From Leptolyngbya sp. PCC 6406 (GTDB lineage: Bacteria; Cyanobacteriota; Cyanobacteriia; Phormidesmidales; Phormidesmidaceae), in assembly GCF_000332095.2 (NCBI RefSeq), contig NZ_KI913949.1, positions 3,310,235-3,374,234 on the forward strand: 64,000 nucleotides of DNA, in the 5' to 3' direction. Under the pieces are notes generated by a model. The model was given only the letters and a program-made list of their open reading frames with translations. It did no database searches and had not been told where the DNA came from. The number at the start of each line of letters is the position of its first letter. Within the stretch, counting starts at the first letter, position 1. Below, piece after piece: positions 25,026-32,313 of this stretch. The position numbers were made by a program, and so were the translations under genes.

Positions 25026-26582
25026 ATGGGGAAAACGACTGGGGCAGGTGACAAGGTGATGGTGGAATCATTTGTGGGCATCGCCTCGGCGTTGCGATCG
25101 CTGTGGGCGCTGTACCTGCTGACCCAGCCCGTCAACTATGGCAGCATCGCCTACGAGTACGAAAAAAATTCCTACCCCCTGGCCCTGGCGGATGTGTGGG
25201 CCGACACCCCCGACGCTGAACAGGCGATCGCCTTTCTCCAGCAGCCCGACCCCGAGGCCACCGACACCCTGGAAATCGATCTGTATTCCAGCTTTGTCCT
25301 CAAGGGGCAAATGCGGAAATATTTTGCCTTTGGGGAGGCGTTGGATCCGGCCTATCGCGATCGCATGTACGCTGCCATGGATCTACTCACCCGCACCGAT
25401 CCCCTAGCGACCGAAGCTGAAGAACCCCGCAAATTCTGGGAAAACTCCCGCGACGACTGCACCACCCGCATCGATTGTCGCAACACCGACAACCTGCGGG
25501 CCATGCGGGAAACCTCCGTCTATCTGATGGCCGAAACAACGGGTAATGAAGCCACCCGTTTAATCTACAAAGCCCACCTAGAGCGCTACGTCACCACCCT
25601 GCTGGACATCGGCATGGGGGAGTGGGACAGCCCCATCTACCACGGCCACACCACCGCCGCCTACCTCAACCTGTACGACTTTGCCCAAGATCCCGAGGTC
25701 AAGGCCCTGGCCAACACCGCTCTGGACTGGCTATTTCGCAACGCCGCCCTGAAATATTGGCGCGGCACCTGGACAGGTCCCAGCAAGCGGGCCGGGGGCG
25801 AAGGGGCCGCCGCCTTCTTTTGGCTCTACTTTGGCGACGGTCCTCCCCCTGCCCAGGTAGAAAAAGACTGGATCCATGCCCTCACTAGTGACTACCGCCC
25901 GCCAGCGGCGATCGTAGCCCTGGCCCAGCGCCGATTTCCCCGCCCCGCCGAAATTCGCCGCACCCATCCCCACTACGAAAACTGGCTCCCCGACCAGTAT
26001 GGCCCCGCCTTTTGGGAAACCCTGTACTTCGGCCACACCTTTCAGTTGGGCACCTTAGCACGGGGCACAGGGGGCGATTGGGAAGGCTTCCATCTGGCCA
26101 TGGCCACCGATGCAGGTGTGGCGACGGTGACGGTGACTACCGATGGCCCCCACGCGATCGCACAATTTCGCAACCTTGTGCTCTGGCAGGGGCAAGCCGC
26201 CCCCACCCTAAATCTGCCCCCAGGGGAACGGGTTGAGCGGCAGGGGATCACATTCCTCGCGGTCGGTAACACCTGGCTGGCAATTCATCCCTTGGCCGAT
26301 GGGTTTGCCCTGGAGGTGGGGGAACCGCAAAGCCACGGCAGTTTTGCCGCCTTTCAAACCGCCGTGGTAGATCGCGCCGCCCTCAGCCTGATCGGGACAC
26401 GGCTCACCTATCGCGACTCCCAGGGCCATGAAATCGCCCTACACCAGCATCTCCAGAACGGCTTGCCCCAGGTGTGGCGCGACGGTAGCCGCCATGATTG
26501 GCACCATCACTGGCAGACCCCGGATTGGTTCGCGATCGCAGGTCTCTCGCCACCCGCCGAAGTACCCAGATTGGCGGATTAG
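25026..26582 (+). CDS. Hypothetical protein, possibly toroid-fold carbohydrate-active enzyme
   Basis: About 518 aa that I do not recognise confidently. The first 330 residues are helix-rich and contain ENSRDDCTTRIDCRNTDNL, GEWDSPIYHGHTTAAYLNLYDFA and RRTHPHYENW, a pattern reminiscent of (alpha/alpha)6-toroid enzymes such as alginate or heparinase-type lyases. The last 170 residues are beta-rich (FHLAMATDAGVATVTVTTDG onward) like the beta-sandwich of such lyases. There is no signal peptide in the frame. The start is unclear: TTG 24999, ATG 25026 and ATG 25059 are possible. Codon use is GC-rich with HIP1 sites, like the host genome. Confidence 0.6.
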   Translation: MGKTTGAGDKVMVESFVGIASALRSLWALYLLTQPVNYGSIAYEYEKNSYPLALADVWADTPDAEQAIAFLQQPDPEATDTLEIDLYSSFVLKGQMRKYFAFGEALDPAYRDRMYAAMDLLTRTDPLATEAEEPRKFWENSRDDCTTRIDCRNTDNLRAMRETSVYLMAETTGNEATRLIYKAHLERYVTTLLDIGMGEWDSPIYHGHTTAAYLNLYDFAQDPEVKALANTALDWLFRNAALKYWRGTWTGPSKRAGGEGAAAFFWLYFGDGPPPAQVEKDWIHALTSDYRPPAAIVALAQRRFPRPAEIRRTHPHYENWLPDQYGPAFWETLYFGHTFQLGTLARGTGGDWEGFHLAMATDAGVATVTVTTDGPHAIAQFRNLVLWQGQAAPTLNLPPGERVERQGITFLAVGNTWLAIHPLADGFALEVGEPQSHGSFAAFQTAVVDRAALSLIGTRLTYRDSQGHEIALHQHLQNGLPQVWRDGSRHDWHHHWQTPDWFAIAGLSPPAEVPRLAD

Positions 26583-26585
26583 AGG

Positions 26586-26816
26586 TTGGGCAACGTGCAG
26601 TCCATTCGACTGCCTGAGAGCCGAATCGAAGCCAAGCTACTCAAAGAACTGGCCCTTGCCCTCTATGCCCAAGAACGCCTGTCCTTTGGTCAAGCCCGCG
26701 AGTCAACCAATTTGGATCACGGGCAATTCAGTCAGCTTTTAGACGATCGCACCATTCTCCGGCATTACTCCGAAACCGAACTCACAGAAGACCTCCACTA
26801 TGCTCGTCGTCAGTAA
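26586..26816 (+). CDS. UPF0175 family protein (antitoxin-like)
   Basis: 76-aa DNA-binding-type protein. LKELALALYAQERLSFGQARE and a following helix (about residues 45-54, LDHGQFSQLL) match UPF0175, whose members are antitoxins paired with PIN-domain DUF3368 toxins. The usual 'LALYAxGxLSxGKA' core is visible. It starts at TTG 26586 or GTG 26595, immediately after the preceding gene. The partner toxin overlaps its end but is reduced to 26 codons, so this is probably an orphan antitoxin. Confidence 0.75.
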   Translation: MGNVQSIRLPESRIEAKLLKELALALYAQERLSFGQARESTNLDHGQFSQLLDDRTILRHYSETELTEDLHYARRQ

Positions 26817-26880
26817 CACCTCACCATTGCTCAACCTAGCGATCATCGACCACCTATTTCTATGGAATATTCTTAGATGA
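26800..26880 (+). pseudogene. Vestigial DUF3368 (PIN-domain) toxin
   Basis: ATG 26800 overlaps the UPF0175 gene by 17 nt, the arrangement usual for this toxin pair, and encodes MLVVSNTSPLLNLAIIDHL, the conserved N-terminus with the first catalytic Asp region of DUF3368 (VVSNTSPLxNL). It stops at TGA 26878 after 26 codons, whereas the family has about 160. The rest of the gene is missing. Confidence 0.75.
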
Positions 26881-26908
26881 TAGACAGGTCTATAGACGCT
26901 ATTTCCCC

Positions 26909-27391
26909 ATGCAACTTCCCTCTGGTCCAGCTCTAATCACCCCCGATCGCATCCCGGTGCTGCTGGCTACCGTTACCGCTGGGACGCTGCCGCCGGACTA
27001 TCAGCGGCTGTTGGAAATCTACTGTGTGGTCAAGGCGGGGGGGGTGGCGGTGCAGCGACAGGTGGCCCAGCGTCTAGAGGAAACAGAGCGGGCCGCGATC
27101 GCAGTTGAGATCCAGGCCCTCCGAGCCCAACCGCATCAACCCGATCGTGACAGCCGCATTCGGGCCTTAGAGCAGGAAATCCTAGAACTCCAGCAATCCA
27201 TCCGCGATCGCTGTGCCTACCTGGGCACGATTCAGCCCACCGAAGAGGCGGCGGTACGCCAGTGTCTAGCCACCATCGACAGCCACTTTTTGCTCCGTCA
27301 CCAGGGTGAGACTGACCCAGGCTCCTTGGGCGTTGTAACGGCGGATCATCCGCTGCCGGAGATGGGGGGTAATCAACCATCCCACCTCTAG
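26909..27391 (+). CDS. Hypothetical protein with central coiled coil
   Basis: 160 aa. Residues about 45-115 form a charged, heptad-rich helix (VAQRLEETERAAIAVEIQAL and IRALEQEILELQQSIRDR). The N-terminal 40 residues look globular. The last 42 codons lie antisense to the 3' end of the convergent DUF3598 gene, so the functional C-terminus may be shorter or the two genes really overlap. No family recognised. Confidence 0.5.
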   Translation: MQLPSGPALITPDRIPVLLATVTAGTLPPDYQRLLEIYCVVKAGGVAVQRQVAQRLEETERAAIAVEIQALRAQPHQPDRDSRIRALEQEILELQQSIRDRCAYLGTIQPTEEAAVRQCLATIDSHFLLRHQGETDPGSLGVVTADHPLPEMGGNQPSHL

Positions 27392-28102
27392 AAATAGGGG
27401 CTGGCGCGGCTCGATGGCAATGGGGCAGGTGGCGGAGGCCCCATCGGGGAGGAGTAACACCTGAAGGGTCTGGGGACCGCCAGTAAAGACAATGCGATCG
27501 CCCTCAATCGTGCCTGTAGAGGTGAAGGGCGGCCCATCCCCAAAGTGCAGGGTTTGATGCAGGTGCTGGCCCTCCTGCACAAGCGTGAGTTCCGTCGCAG
27601 TGCGATCGCAGGGGGAGAGATCGGCATAGAGGGTCACCGCCTCCCCCCGCCAAGTTCCCACCAGTTGCGCCACCGTCAGGGGTGGGCGTTGAGATGGGTC
27701 CGTGCCCTGGCGATGCTCTCGAATCAGGGTGATCTGAAGCTGACGATCCCGATTAAAAAGCTGGACCAACCGCAGGCGATGGGGCTCGGCAATCAGACCC
27801 AGTTCAGCCCCAAATTCCGAAAACGGTCCCCACTGGATCGATCCCTGGGAAAAGGCTCCCCCCTCAAAGAACAGGATGCTCCGGTTCAAGGACGCATATT
27901 CCAGCACTCGCTCCGTCGGGGGTTGCCCTGGCGGCTGCTTGTGGATCTCCTGCCGCATGGCCTTGCCGTCGTCTTGGGGAATCAGGGCGACCACGCTGGG
28001 GGTATCGGCAATGACCGCCCCCAAAGATGACAGTTGGGTGAAGGAGCCGACCCACGTCCCTGCGTTTTCCAGTAGCCGGTCCCACTGAGATGTCATAGTC
28101 AT
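27266..28102 (-). CDS. DUF3598 family lipocalin-like protein
   Basis: 278-aa cyanobacterial protein. It begins MTSQWDRLLENAGTWVGSFTQLS, the recognisable DUF3598 start, and continues with repeated beta-hairpin-forming segments that suggest a calycin/lipocalin-like barrel in two halves (about residues 1-130 and 135-278). Function unknown. ATG 28096 (second Met) is an alternative start. Its promoter side abuts a 106-bp MITE at 28108. It converges on and overlaps the previous gene by 126 nt. Confidence 0.75.
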   Translation of the reverse strand: MTMTSQWDRLLENAGTWVGSFTQLSSLGAVIADTPSVVALIPQDDGKAMRQEIHKQPPGQPPTERVLEYASLNRSILFFEGGAFSQGSIQWGPFSEFGAELGLIAEPHRLRLVQLFNRDRQLQITLIREHRQGTDPSQRPPLTVAQLVGTWRGEAVTLYADLSPCDRTATELTLVQEGQHLHQTLHFGDGPPFTSTGTIEGDRIVFTGGPQTLQVLLLPDGASATCPIAIEPRQPLFLEVGWLITPHLRQRMIRRYNAQGAWVSLTLVTEQKVAVDGG

Positions 28103-28107
28103 GCCTA

Positions 28108-28213
28108 TATAGCGTTTCCCTAATGTATGAGGTACACCTCAACTTAATGACACTCCGGCGAACAAGGGGCTTAAGCCCCTTGTCTGTACTTAACCCGAGG
28201 GAGAAACGCTATA
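28108..28213. mobile_element. MITE family B, copy 1 (106 bp)
   Basis: TATAGCGTTTCCCTAATG at the left and, on the opposite strand, TATAGCGTTTCTCCC at the right. The centre includes the palindrome AAGGGGCTTAAGCCCCTT. A second copy of identical length is at 46638-46743. The right end lies inside the 3' end of the GerMN-like gene and provides its TAG stop codon. Confidence 0.85.
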
Positions 28214-28784
28214 GTTCTACGGGTTGGCCCCGCTCTGTAAAGCGCAGAGTCTCTACTGCTAGGGCCGGGTTGTCCAGAAGGGTGCGGCGAAGGCTACCAA
28301 AGAGGAGCATCTGCTCACAGGAAGAGAGGGAAACCAACTGGCGCTGGGAGTTGGGGGCAACGCGCAGATCGATGGTGACGGTGCCGCCTCCCTCCCGCTG
28401 GACTCGATACCCCGTTAACTCCAGGGCTACCAGGTCCAGACTGGAATCCCGCAGGATACCCTGGACCACGGATTCCAACTGCTGGGGATCTGCGATCGCG
28501 GGTTCCGTTTCAAAGCCATCACAGTCAGCATCGGGCAGGTAGCGACTAATAGCCACCAGATTGCCGGGGGGCTGACGGAGGACGGTAGTCCACAGTTCGT
28601 TCACTTGGCCCAGGGCCAGGGTGAGGCGCTCCCCTTGGGAGCGGGGCAGCGTTTCCGCCATAGCAGAGTTGGGGGTGGGCGGCGGTGATATCGCGCCGAT
28701 GGTCAATAAACCCAGTCCCAGGACAATAGCCCCAGCAACGGATCGAGGTCCGGGAAAAAAGCGATGTATGCTGACCTTGGTCAT
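28209..28784 (-). CDS. GerMN-like domain secreted protein
   Basis: 191 aa with a signal peptide (hydrophobic residues 15-33, PNSAMAET as a cleavage region). The mature part carries ISRYLPDADCDGF, LESVVQGIL, GGTVTIDLRVAP, MLLFGSLRRTLL and VETLRFTERGQPV, the order and pattern of a GerMN domain. The domain is named from spore germination proteins but is common in periplasmic proteins of non-sporulating bacteria. Its role in cyanobacteria is unknown. The stop codon (TAG, 28211-28209) belongs to the terminal repeat of MITE B, so the native C-terminus may have been longer. Confidence 0.7.
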   Translation of the reverse strand: MTKVSIHRFFPGPRSVAGAIVLGLGLLTIGAISPPPTPNSAMAETLPRSQGERLTLALGQVNELWTTVLRQPPGNLVAISRYLPDADCDGFETEPAIADPQQLESVVQGILRDSSLDLVALELTGYRVQREGGGTVTIDLRVAPNSQRQLVSLSSCEQMLLFGSLRRTLLDNPALAVETLRFTERGQPVEL

Positions 28785-28923
28785 GGCCCTGTATCCTTAC
28801 TGACTGCAATACTGATTGCGGCTGATGGCACTGTCCCTTCCGGTTTGATAACGGGGTCGTCAACGAAATTGAACAGAAGTGAGCATCCTTCAGCCCTGAC
28901 CCCTATGGAACGAGACTGCATCC

Positions 28924-29949
28924 GTGGCTGAGACTTGGCACCATCGTCACATCCTATCCCTGTCGGCCTTCACCCCCACCGACTACGACACCGTCATCCG
29001 TACTGCCCTGAGTTTTCGGGATGTCCTCTCCCGCCGTACCAAAAAGGTGCCGACACTCCAGGGGCGGGTGGTGACAAATCTCTTCTTTGAGCCCTCTACC
29101 CGCACCCGCAGCAGTTTTGAATTAGCGGCGAAACGCCTCTCAGCGGATGTGCTCAACTTCGCCCCCGGCTCCTCCTCCCTCACCAAGGGGGAAACGATTT
29201 TAGACACGGCCAAAACCTACCTGGCCATGGGGGCAGACCTGATGGTGGTGCGGCACCAGTCGGCGGGGGTACCCCATGCGATCGCGGCAGAATTGGATCG
29301 GCTGCAATCAGGCGTGGGAGTGCTAAATGCGGGGGATGGCCCCCATGAACATCCCTCCCAAGCCCTTCTAGATCTGTTCACCCTTGCCCAAGCCCTGAAT
29401 CCGGACAATCCCACCGTCACCGCCCTGCGGGGTAAAAAGGTGGCCCTAGTTGGAGATATTCTCCATTCTCGGGTAGCCCGGTCGAATCTATGGAGTCTCA
29501 CCGCCTGCGGCGCGGAGGTACACCTAGCTGGCCCCCCGACCCTACTCCCCCCCGGCTTCGGAGCCGCCTTCCAAAGCTTCCCCCTAGATGCAGCGGGGGT
29601 GGAACGGGCGATCGTCCAGCATTCCACCCTAGCCCCTGCCCTGGCCGATGCGGATTTTGTCATGACCCTACGCCTGCAACGGGAACGCATGGCCCAGCAT
29701 CTCCTCCCTAGTCTGCGGGAATATCACCAGCAGTTTGGCATTACCCGCGATCGCATTCGCCCCTGCGCCCCTGGGGTCAAAGTGCTACACCCCGGCCCCA
29801 CCAATCGTGGTGTGGAACTCAGCTCCGACCTCATGGACGATCCCCAGTACAGCCTGATTGGTCGTCAAGTCACCAACGGCATCGCCACCCGCATGGCCCT
29901 ACTATATCTAATGGGTACCCGCCGCTCCGATGCCCTAGATCTGCTGTGA
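28924..29949 (+). CDS. pyrB: Aspartate carbamoyltransferase, catalytic subunit
   Basis: 341-aa enzyme of pyrimidine synthesis, joining carbamoyl phosphate and aspartate. [13 protein letters not shown] holds the carbamoyl-phosphate loop STRTR (residues 58-62), [13 protein letters not shown] (about 141-153) the HPSQ motif, and [13 protein letters not shown] the C-terminal substrate loop. Length is slightly above the usual 310 residues. GTG 28924 is the start, since the protein begins directly with [15 protein letters not shown] as in other cyanobacterial PyrB. No regulatory PyrI gene is present. Confidence 0.95.
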   Translation: MAETWHHRHILSLSAFTPTDYDTVIRTALSFRDVLSRRTKKVPTLQGRVVTNLFFEPSTRTRSSFELAAKRLSADVLNFAPGSSSLTKGETILDTAKTYLAMGADLMVVRHQSAGVPHAIAAELDRLQSGVGVLNAGDGPHEHPSQALLDLFTLAQALNPDNPTVTALRGKKVALVGDILHSRVARSNLWSLTACGAEVHLAGPPTLLPPGFGAAFQSFPLDAAGVERAIVQHSTLAPALADADFVMTLRLQRERMAQHLLPSLREYHQQFGITRDRIRPCAPGVKVLHPGPTNRGVELSSDLMDDPQYSLIGRQVTNGIATRMALLYLMGTRRSDALDLL

Positions 29950-30127
29950 AATCCGGCTGTAGCGACATTCAGTTGAATTGCGCACAGCCGTGAGGGTACT
30001 GGATTGAGGTGCATCGCTTCGCGGATGCACCCTACCTCCACTGAGGTAGAAATTACCCTCAGGCCGAGATCGAAACCACCCCAATACCCCAATACCCCAA
30101 CACCCTAATAGAAGAGTCAACCTTACC

Positions 30128-30616
30128 GTGGTGCTGAGTTCATCTGTCCCTCCATCCGCCCCCCCCAGTCCCCCCCATCCCCAGGATCACCTAGCCATCA
30201 CCTTTGCCCCCCTGTCCTTGGCAGCGGTATACAGCCTCGCGGAACAGGGGAGCAATGGCGCGATCGTCGTCATGAGTGGCATGGTGCGAAACAACACCGA
30301 GGGACGAGCCGTAGAATCCTTGGAATATCAAGCCTATGAGCCCATGGCCCTAGTCATTTTTCAGCAGATTGCCGCCGAGATTCGTCGCACCTGGGCAGAT
30401 GTGACCACCATCGTCATTCATCACCGCACAGGACGTCTGACGGTGGGGGAAATCAGCGTCCTCATCGCCATCGGCTGCCCCCACCGCTCCGAAGCCTTCG
30501 CCGCATGCCAATACGCCATCGACACCCTCAAGCACAACGCCCCCATCTGGAAAAAGGAACACTGGGATGACGGCTCCAGCAGTTGGGTCAGCATTGGAGC
30601 TTGTGAACAGGAGTAG
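30128..30616 (+). CDS. moaE: Molybdopterin synthase catalytic subunit MoaE
   Basis: 162-aa large subunit of molybdopterin synthase, which with MoaD inserts two sulfurs into precursor Z. GMVRNNTEGRAVESLEYQAYEPMA is the conserved N-terminal half, IHHRTGRLTVGE (about residues 97-108) and TLKHNAPIWKKEHW (133-146) contain the catalytic lysines. The first 22 residues are a Pro-rich extension, so GTG 30128 could be slightly too far upstream, though no better start is obvious. No moaD nearby. Confidence 0.93.
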   Translation: MVLSSSVPPSAPPSPPHPQDHLAITFAPLSLAAVYSLAEQGSNGAIVVMSGMVRNNTEGRAVESLEYQAYEPMALVIFQQIAAEIRRTWADVTTIVIHHRTGRLTVGEISVLIAIGCPHRSEAFAACQYAIDTLKHNAPIWKKEHWDDGSSSWVSIGACEQE

Positions 30617-30706
30617 GGCAGATTGACCGACAAGACATGGACTCACGGCGGTTAAACCCGCTGCGACACAAACAAAGTTTGCCTTCCTTCCTTCCTGCTG
30701 TCTTTA

Positions 30707-31285
30707 TTAGACTTGTTGTGAAATAATGCTCAGTCAAAACCTTCAAGGGCGACTTCCTTCCTCCCTCGGTTAAGCGGCCATTAGATAAAAGTTCCAGAGT
30801 CCTGCCGCTGTGAAGATGGAGCGGTCATCAAAGTTCGCTTTGCGATTGCGATAGACCTGGGCGGCAATCCCATAGCGTTAACACCATTTTTTCACCCAGG
30901 GCTTCCTCCAGCAGTGGTTGGAGGCGATGCATCCAACGATTCGCCTGAGCGCGATCCAGGTCAAACAGGACACCGGCCAAATCAAAGGTCGGATACACCT
31001 TGAAGTAGAACAAGATGAAGAACAGTTTGGTCTCGACCGTTGCTAAATTGGGTTTTCGTCCTGCTCCGGTGGCCCGTTGACGGGGTAAGGGGCTCCGACG
31101 GGGAACCTCTGCATGGGCCAACACCTGAGCGAAGGTGGATTCCAGTTCCTCAAAGGCTTTCCGGTTCAAACCGGTCAAAGCCCGCAAGAGGCGGTCACTC
31201 TTGAGGGCACGTTGGAGGTTCAGCACGGCACAACCAGGTTAACTAGCTCTAGAGGCTATTATCCCCTATTTCACAACAGGTCTAA
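30707..31285 (-). mobile_element. Internally deleted IS5-like element
   Basis: Terminal inverted repeats TTAGACTTGTTGTGAAATA (30707-30725) and, on the other strand, TTAGACCTGTTGTGAAATA (31285-31267). Inside, the transposase gene keeps its N-terminal 117 codons (31226 down to about 30876) and a C-terminal scrap reading YGIAAQVYRNRKANFDD and GLWNFYLMAA (about 30882-30777). The catalytic middle is deleted. Non-autonomous. Confidence 0.75.
30777..31226 (-). pseudogene. IS5/DDE_Tnp_4-type transposase with central deletion
   Basis: The N-terminal helix-turn-helix part (LNRKAFEELESTFAQVL and GAGRKPNLATVETKLFFILFYFKVYPTFD) is intact, as is the DRAQANRWMHRLQPLLEEALG segment. The first catalytic Asp and everything up to the final 34 residues is missing, and the two parts are in different frames. 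Confidence 0.75.
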
Positions 31286-31330
31286 TGCCTCAAGGCTAGT
31301 ACACCTAGGCTGAAATAGGCTTACTATTCT

Positions 31331-31425
31331 GTCGCACCACCCAAACATTTTCCGGTCCCCTCTCTCCTTGGGAGAGGGCTAGGGTGAGGGGTCGAGGTGT
31401 ACCACGATAGAACGGTCAGAGTATT
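31331..31425. repeat. Dispersed repeat D, copy 1
   Basis: Contains CATTTTCCGGTCCCCTCTC, a GGGAGAGGGCTAGGGTGAGG core and CGATAGAACGG. It matches the reverse complement of 34112-34197 over about 90 nt with a few differences. It lies between an IS remnant and a PIN-domain remnant. Confidence 0.7.
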
Positions 31426-31448
31426 TACCCCGCACAGTACTAGTATCC

Positions 31449-31646
31449 TTGTGCAAAAGTGCTGTCCCCCTTGATGTATCAGGGTTACGAGACGCTGACG
31501 ATAGGATTGTGCTTCAAGCTGCGATCGCGGCTCAAGCTGTGGCCATCATTTCAGGCGATGATGATCTTCTCGTTCTCAAGAGCGTTGCAGGCATTTCCAT
31601 CCTCACCGTTGCCGCATTCCTAACTCAGTACTTTCCTAAAACTTGA
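31449..31646 (+). pseudogene. PIN-domain toxin, C-terminal fragment
   Basis: 65 codons encoding DVSGLRDADDRIVLQAAI and AVAIISGDDDLLVLKSVAGI, the C-terminal half of a COG1569-type PIN nuclease with its Asp residues (RDADD and SGDDDLL). The N-terminal half with the first catalytic Asp is absent; repeat D lies just upstream. It converges on cbiT with a 12-nt gap. Confidence 0.7.
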
Positions 31647-31658
31647 GCAGTAAGTGCC

Positions 31659-32255
31659 CTAGAGCTTTTCTCCACTGAGGATGAAAATGGGGTCAATAGC
31701 GCGAAAGACCTGCTGACTACCCCGTGTTTCCAGGCGATTAATCGCGGGCTGCACAATTTCCACATTACGCACCTGGAGAGCGGCAAAAGTCTCCGACAGG
31801 GTGTACAGATTTTCCAGTGTTCCCGTCGTCACCACAATGCGGCCCCCAGAGGGCAGATGCTCCCAAGCCACTTGCAGAATCGGCTTCAGGGGACGGCCCC
31901 CCTCGATGATGATGCAGTCCGGGCGGGGCTGGAGCTGGGCGAGACAGTCGGGGGCGACACCTTCAATGACGGTCACATTTGCCAGACCAAAGCGATCGCA
32001 GTTTTGGCGAATCAGACTGACTACCTCCTCATCCCGCTCCACCGCCACTACCTGCCCCGTCGGGCACAGCAGCGCCGCCTCCACAGCGACGGATCCTGTC
32101 CCCGCACCAATATCCCACAACACCGCCGCCGCCTCTAGGCGCAGTGCCCCCACGATCAGCAACCGCACCTCCCGCTTGCTGATGGGAATACCGGGCAACT
32201 GCTCAAAGAGGGCATCGGGAATGCCGGGGGTGGCATAGGGCCAAAGGGGTGCCAT
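31659..32255 (-). CDS. cbiT: Precorrin-8-type decarboxylase/C15-methyltransferase CbiT
   Basis: 198-aa SAM-dependent enzyme of cobalamin ring synthesis (C15 methylation with C12 acetate decarboxylation, the CbiT half of CobL). WDIGAGTGSVAVEAA (residues 47-61) is the SAM-binding motif I, preceded by ISKREVRLLIVGALRL, which is typical of CbiT. VVAVERDEEVV follows as motif II. GGAGC lies just before the ATG. CbiE is not adjacent. No cobalamin riboswitch was recognised. Confidence 0.9.
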   Translation of the reverse strand: MAPLWPYATPGIPDALFEQLPGIPISKREVRLLIVGALRLEAAAVLWDIGAGTGSVAVEAALLCPTGQVVAVERDEEVVSLIRQNCDRFGLANVTVIEGVAPDCLAQLQPRPDCIIIEGGRPLKPILQVAWEHLPSGGRIVVTTGTLENLYTLSETFAALQVRNVEIVQPAINRLETRGSQQVFRAIDPIFILSGEKL

Positions 32256-32313
32256 AAAGCTCCAAAATAGGCGGGTGAGGCAGAGCTAGCCTAACAGGGC
32301 TATGGGGAAGTTT

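Noticed and set aside
31659..32255. Cobalamin riboswitch upstream of cbiT
   Set aside because: The upstream 60 nt lead directly into the decarboxylase gene, and no B12-box-like sequence was seen.
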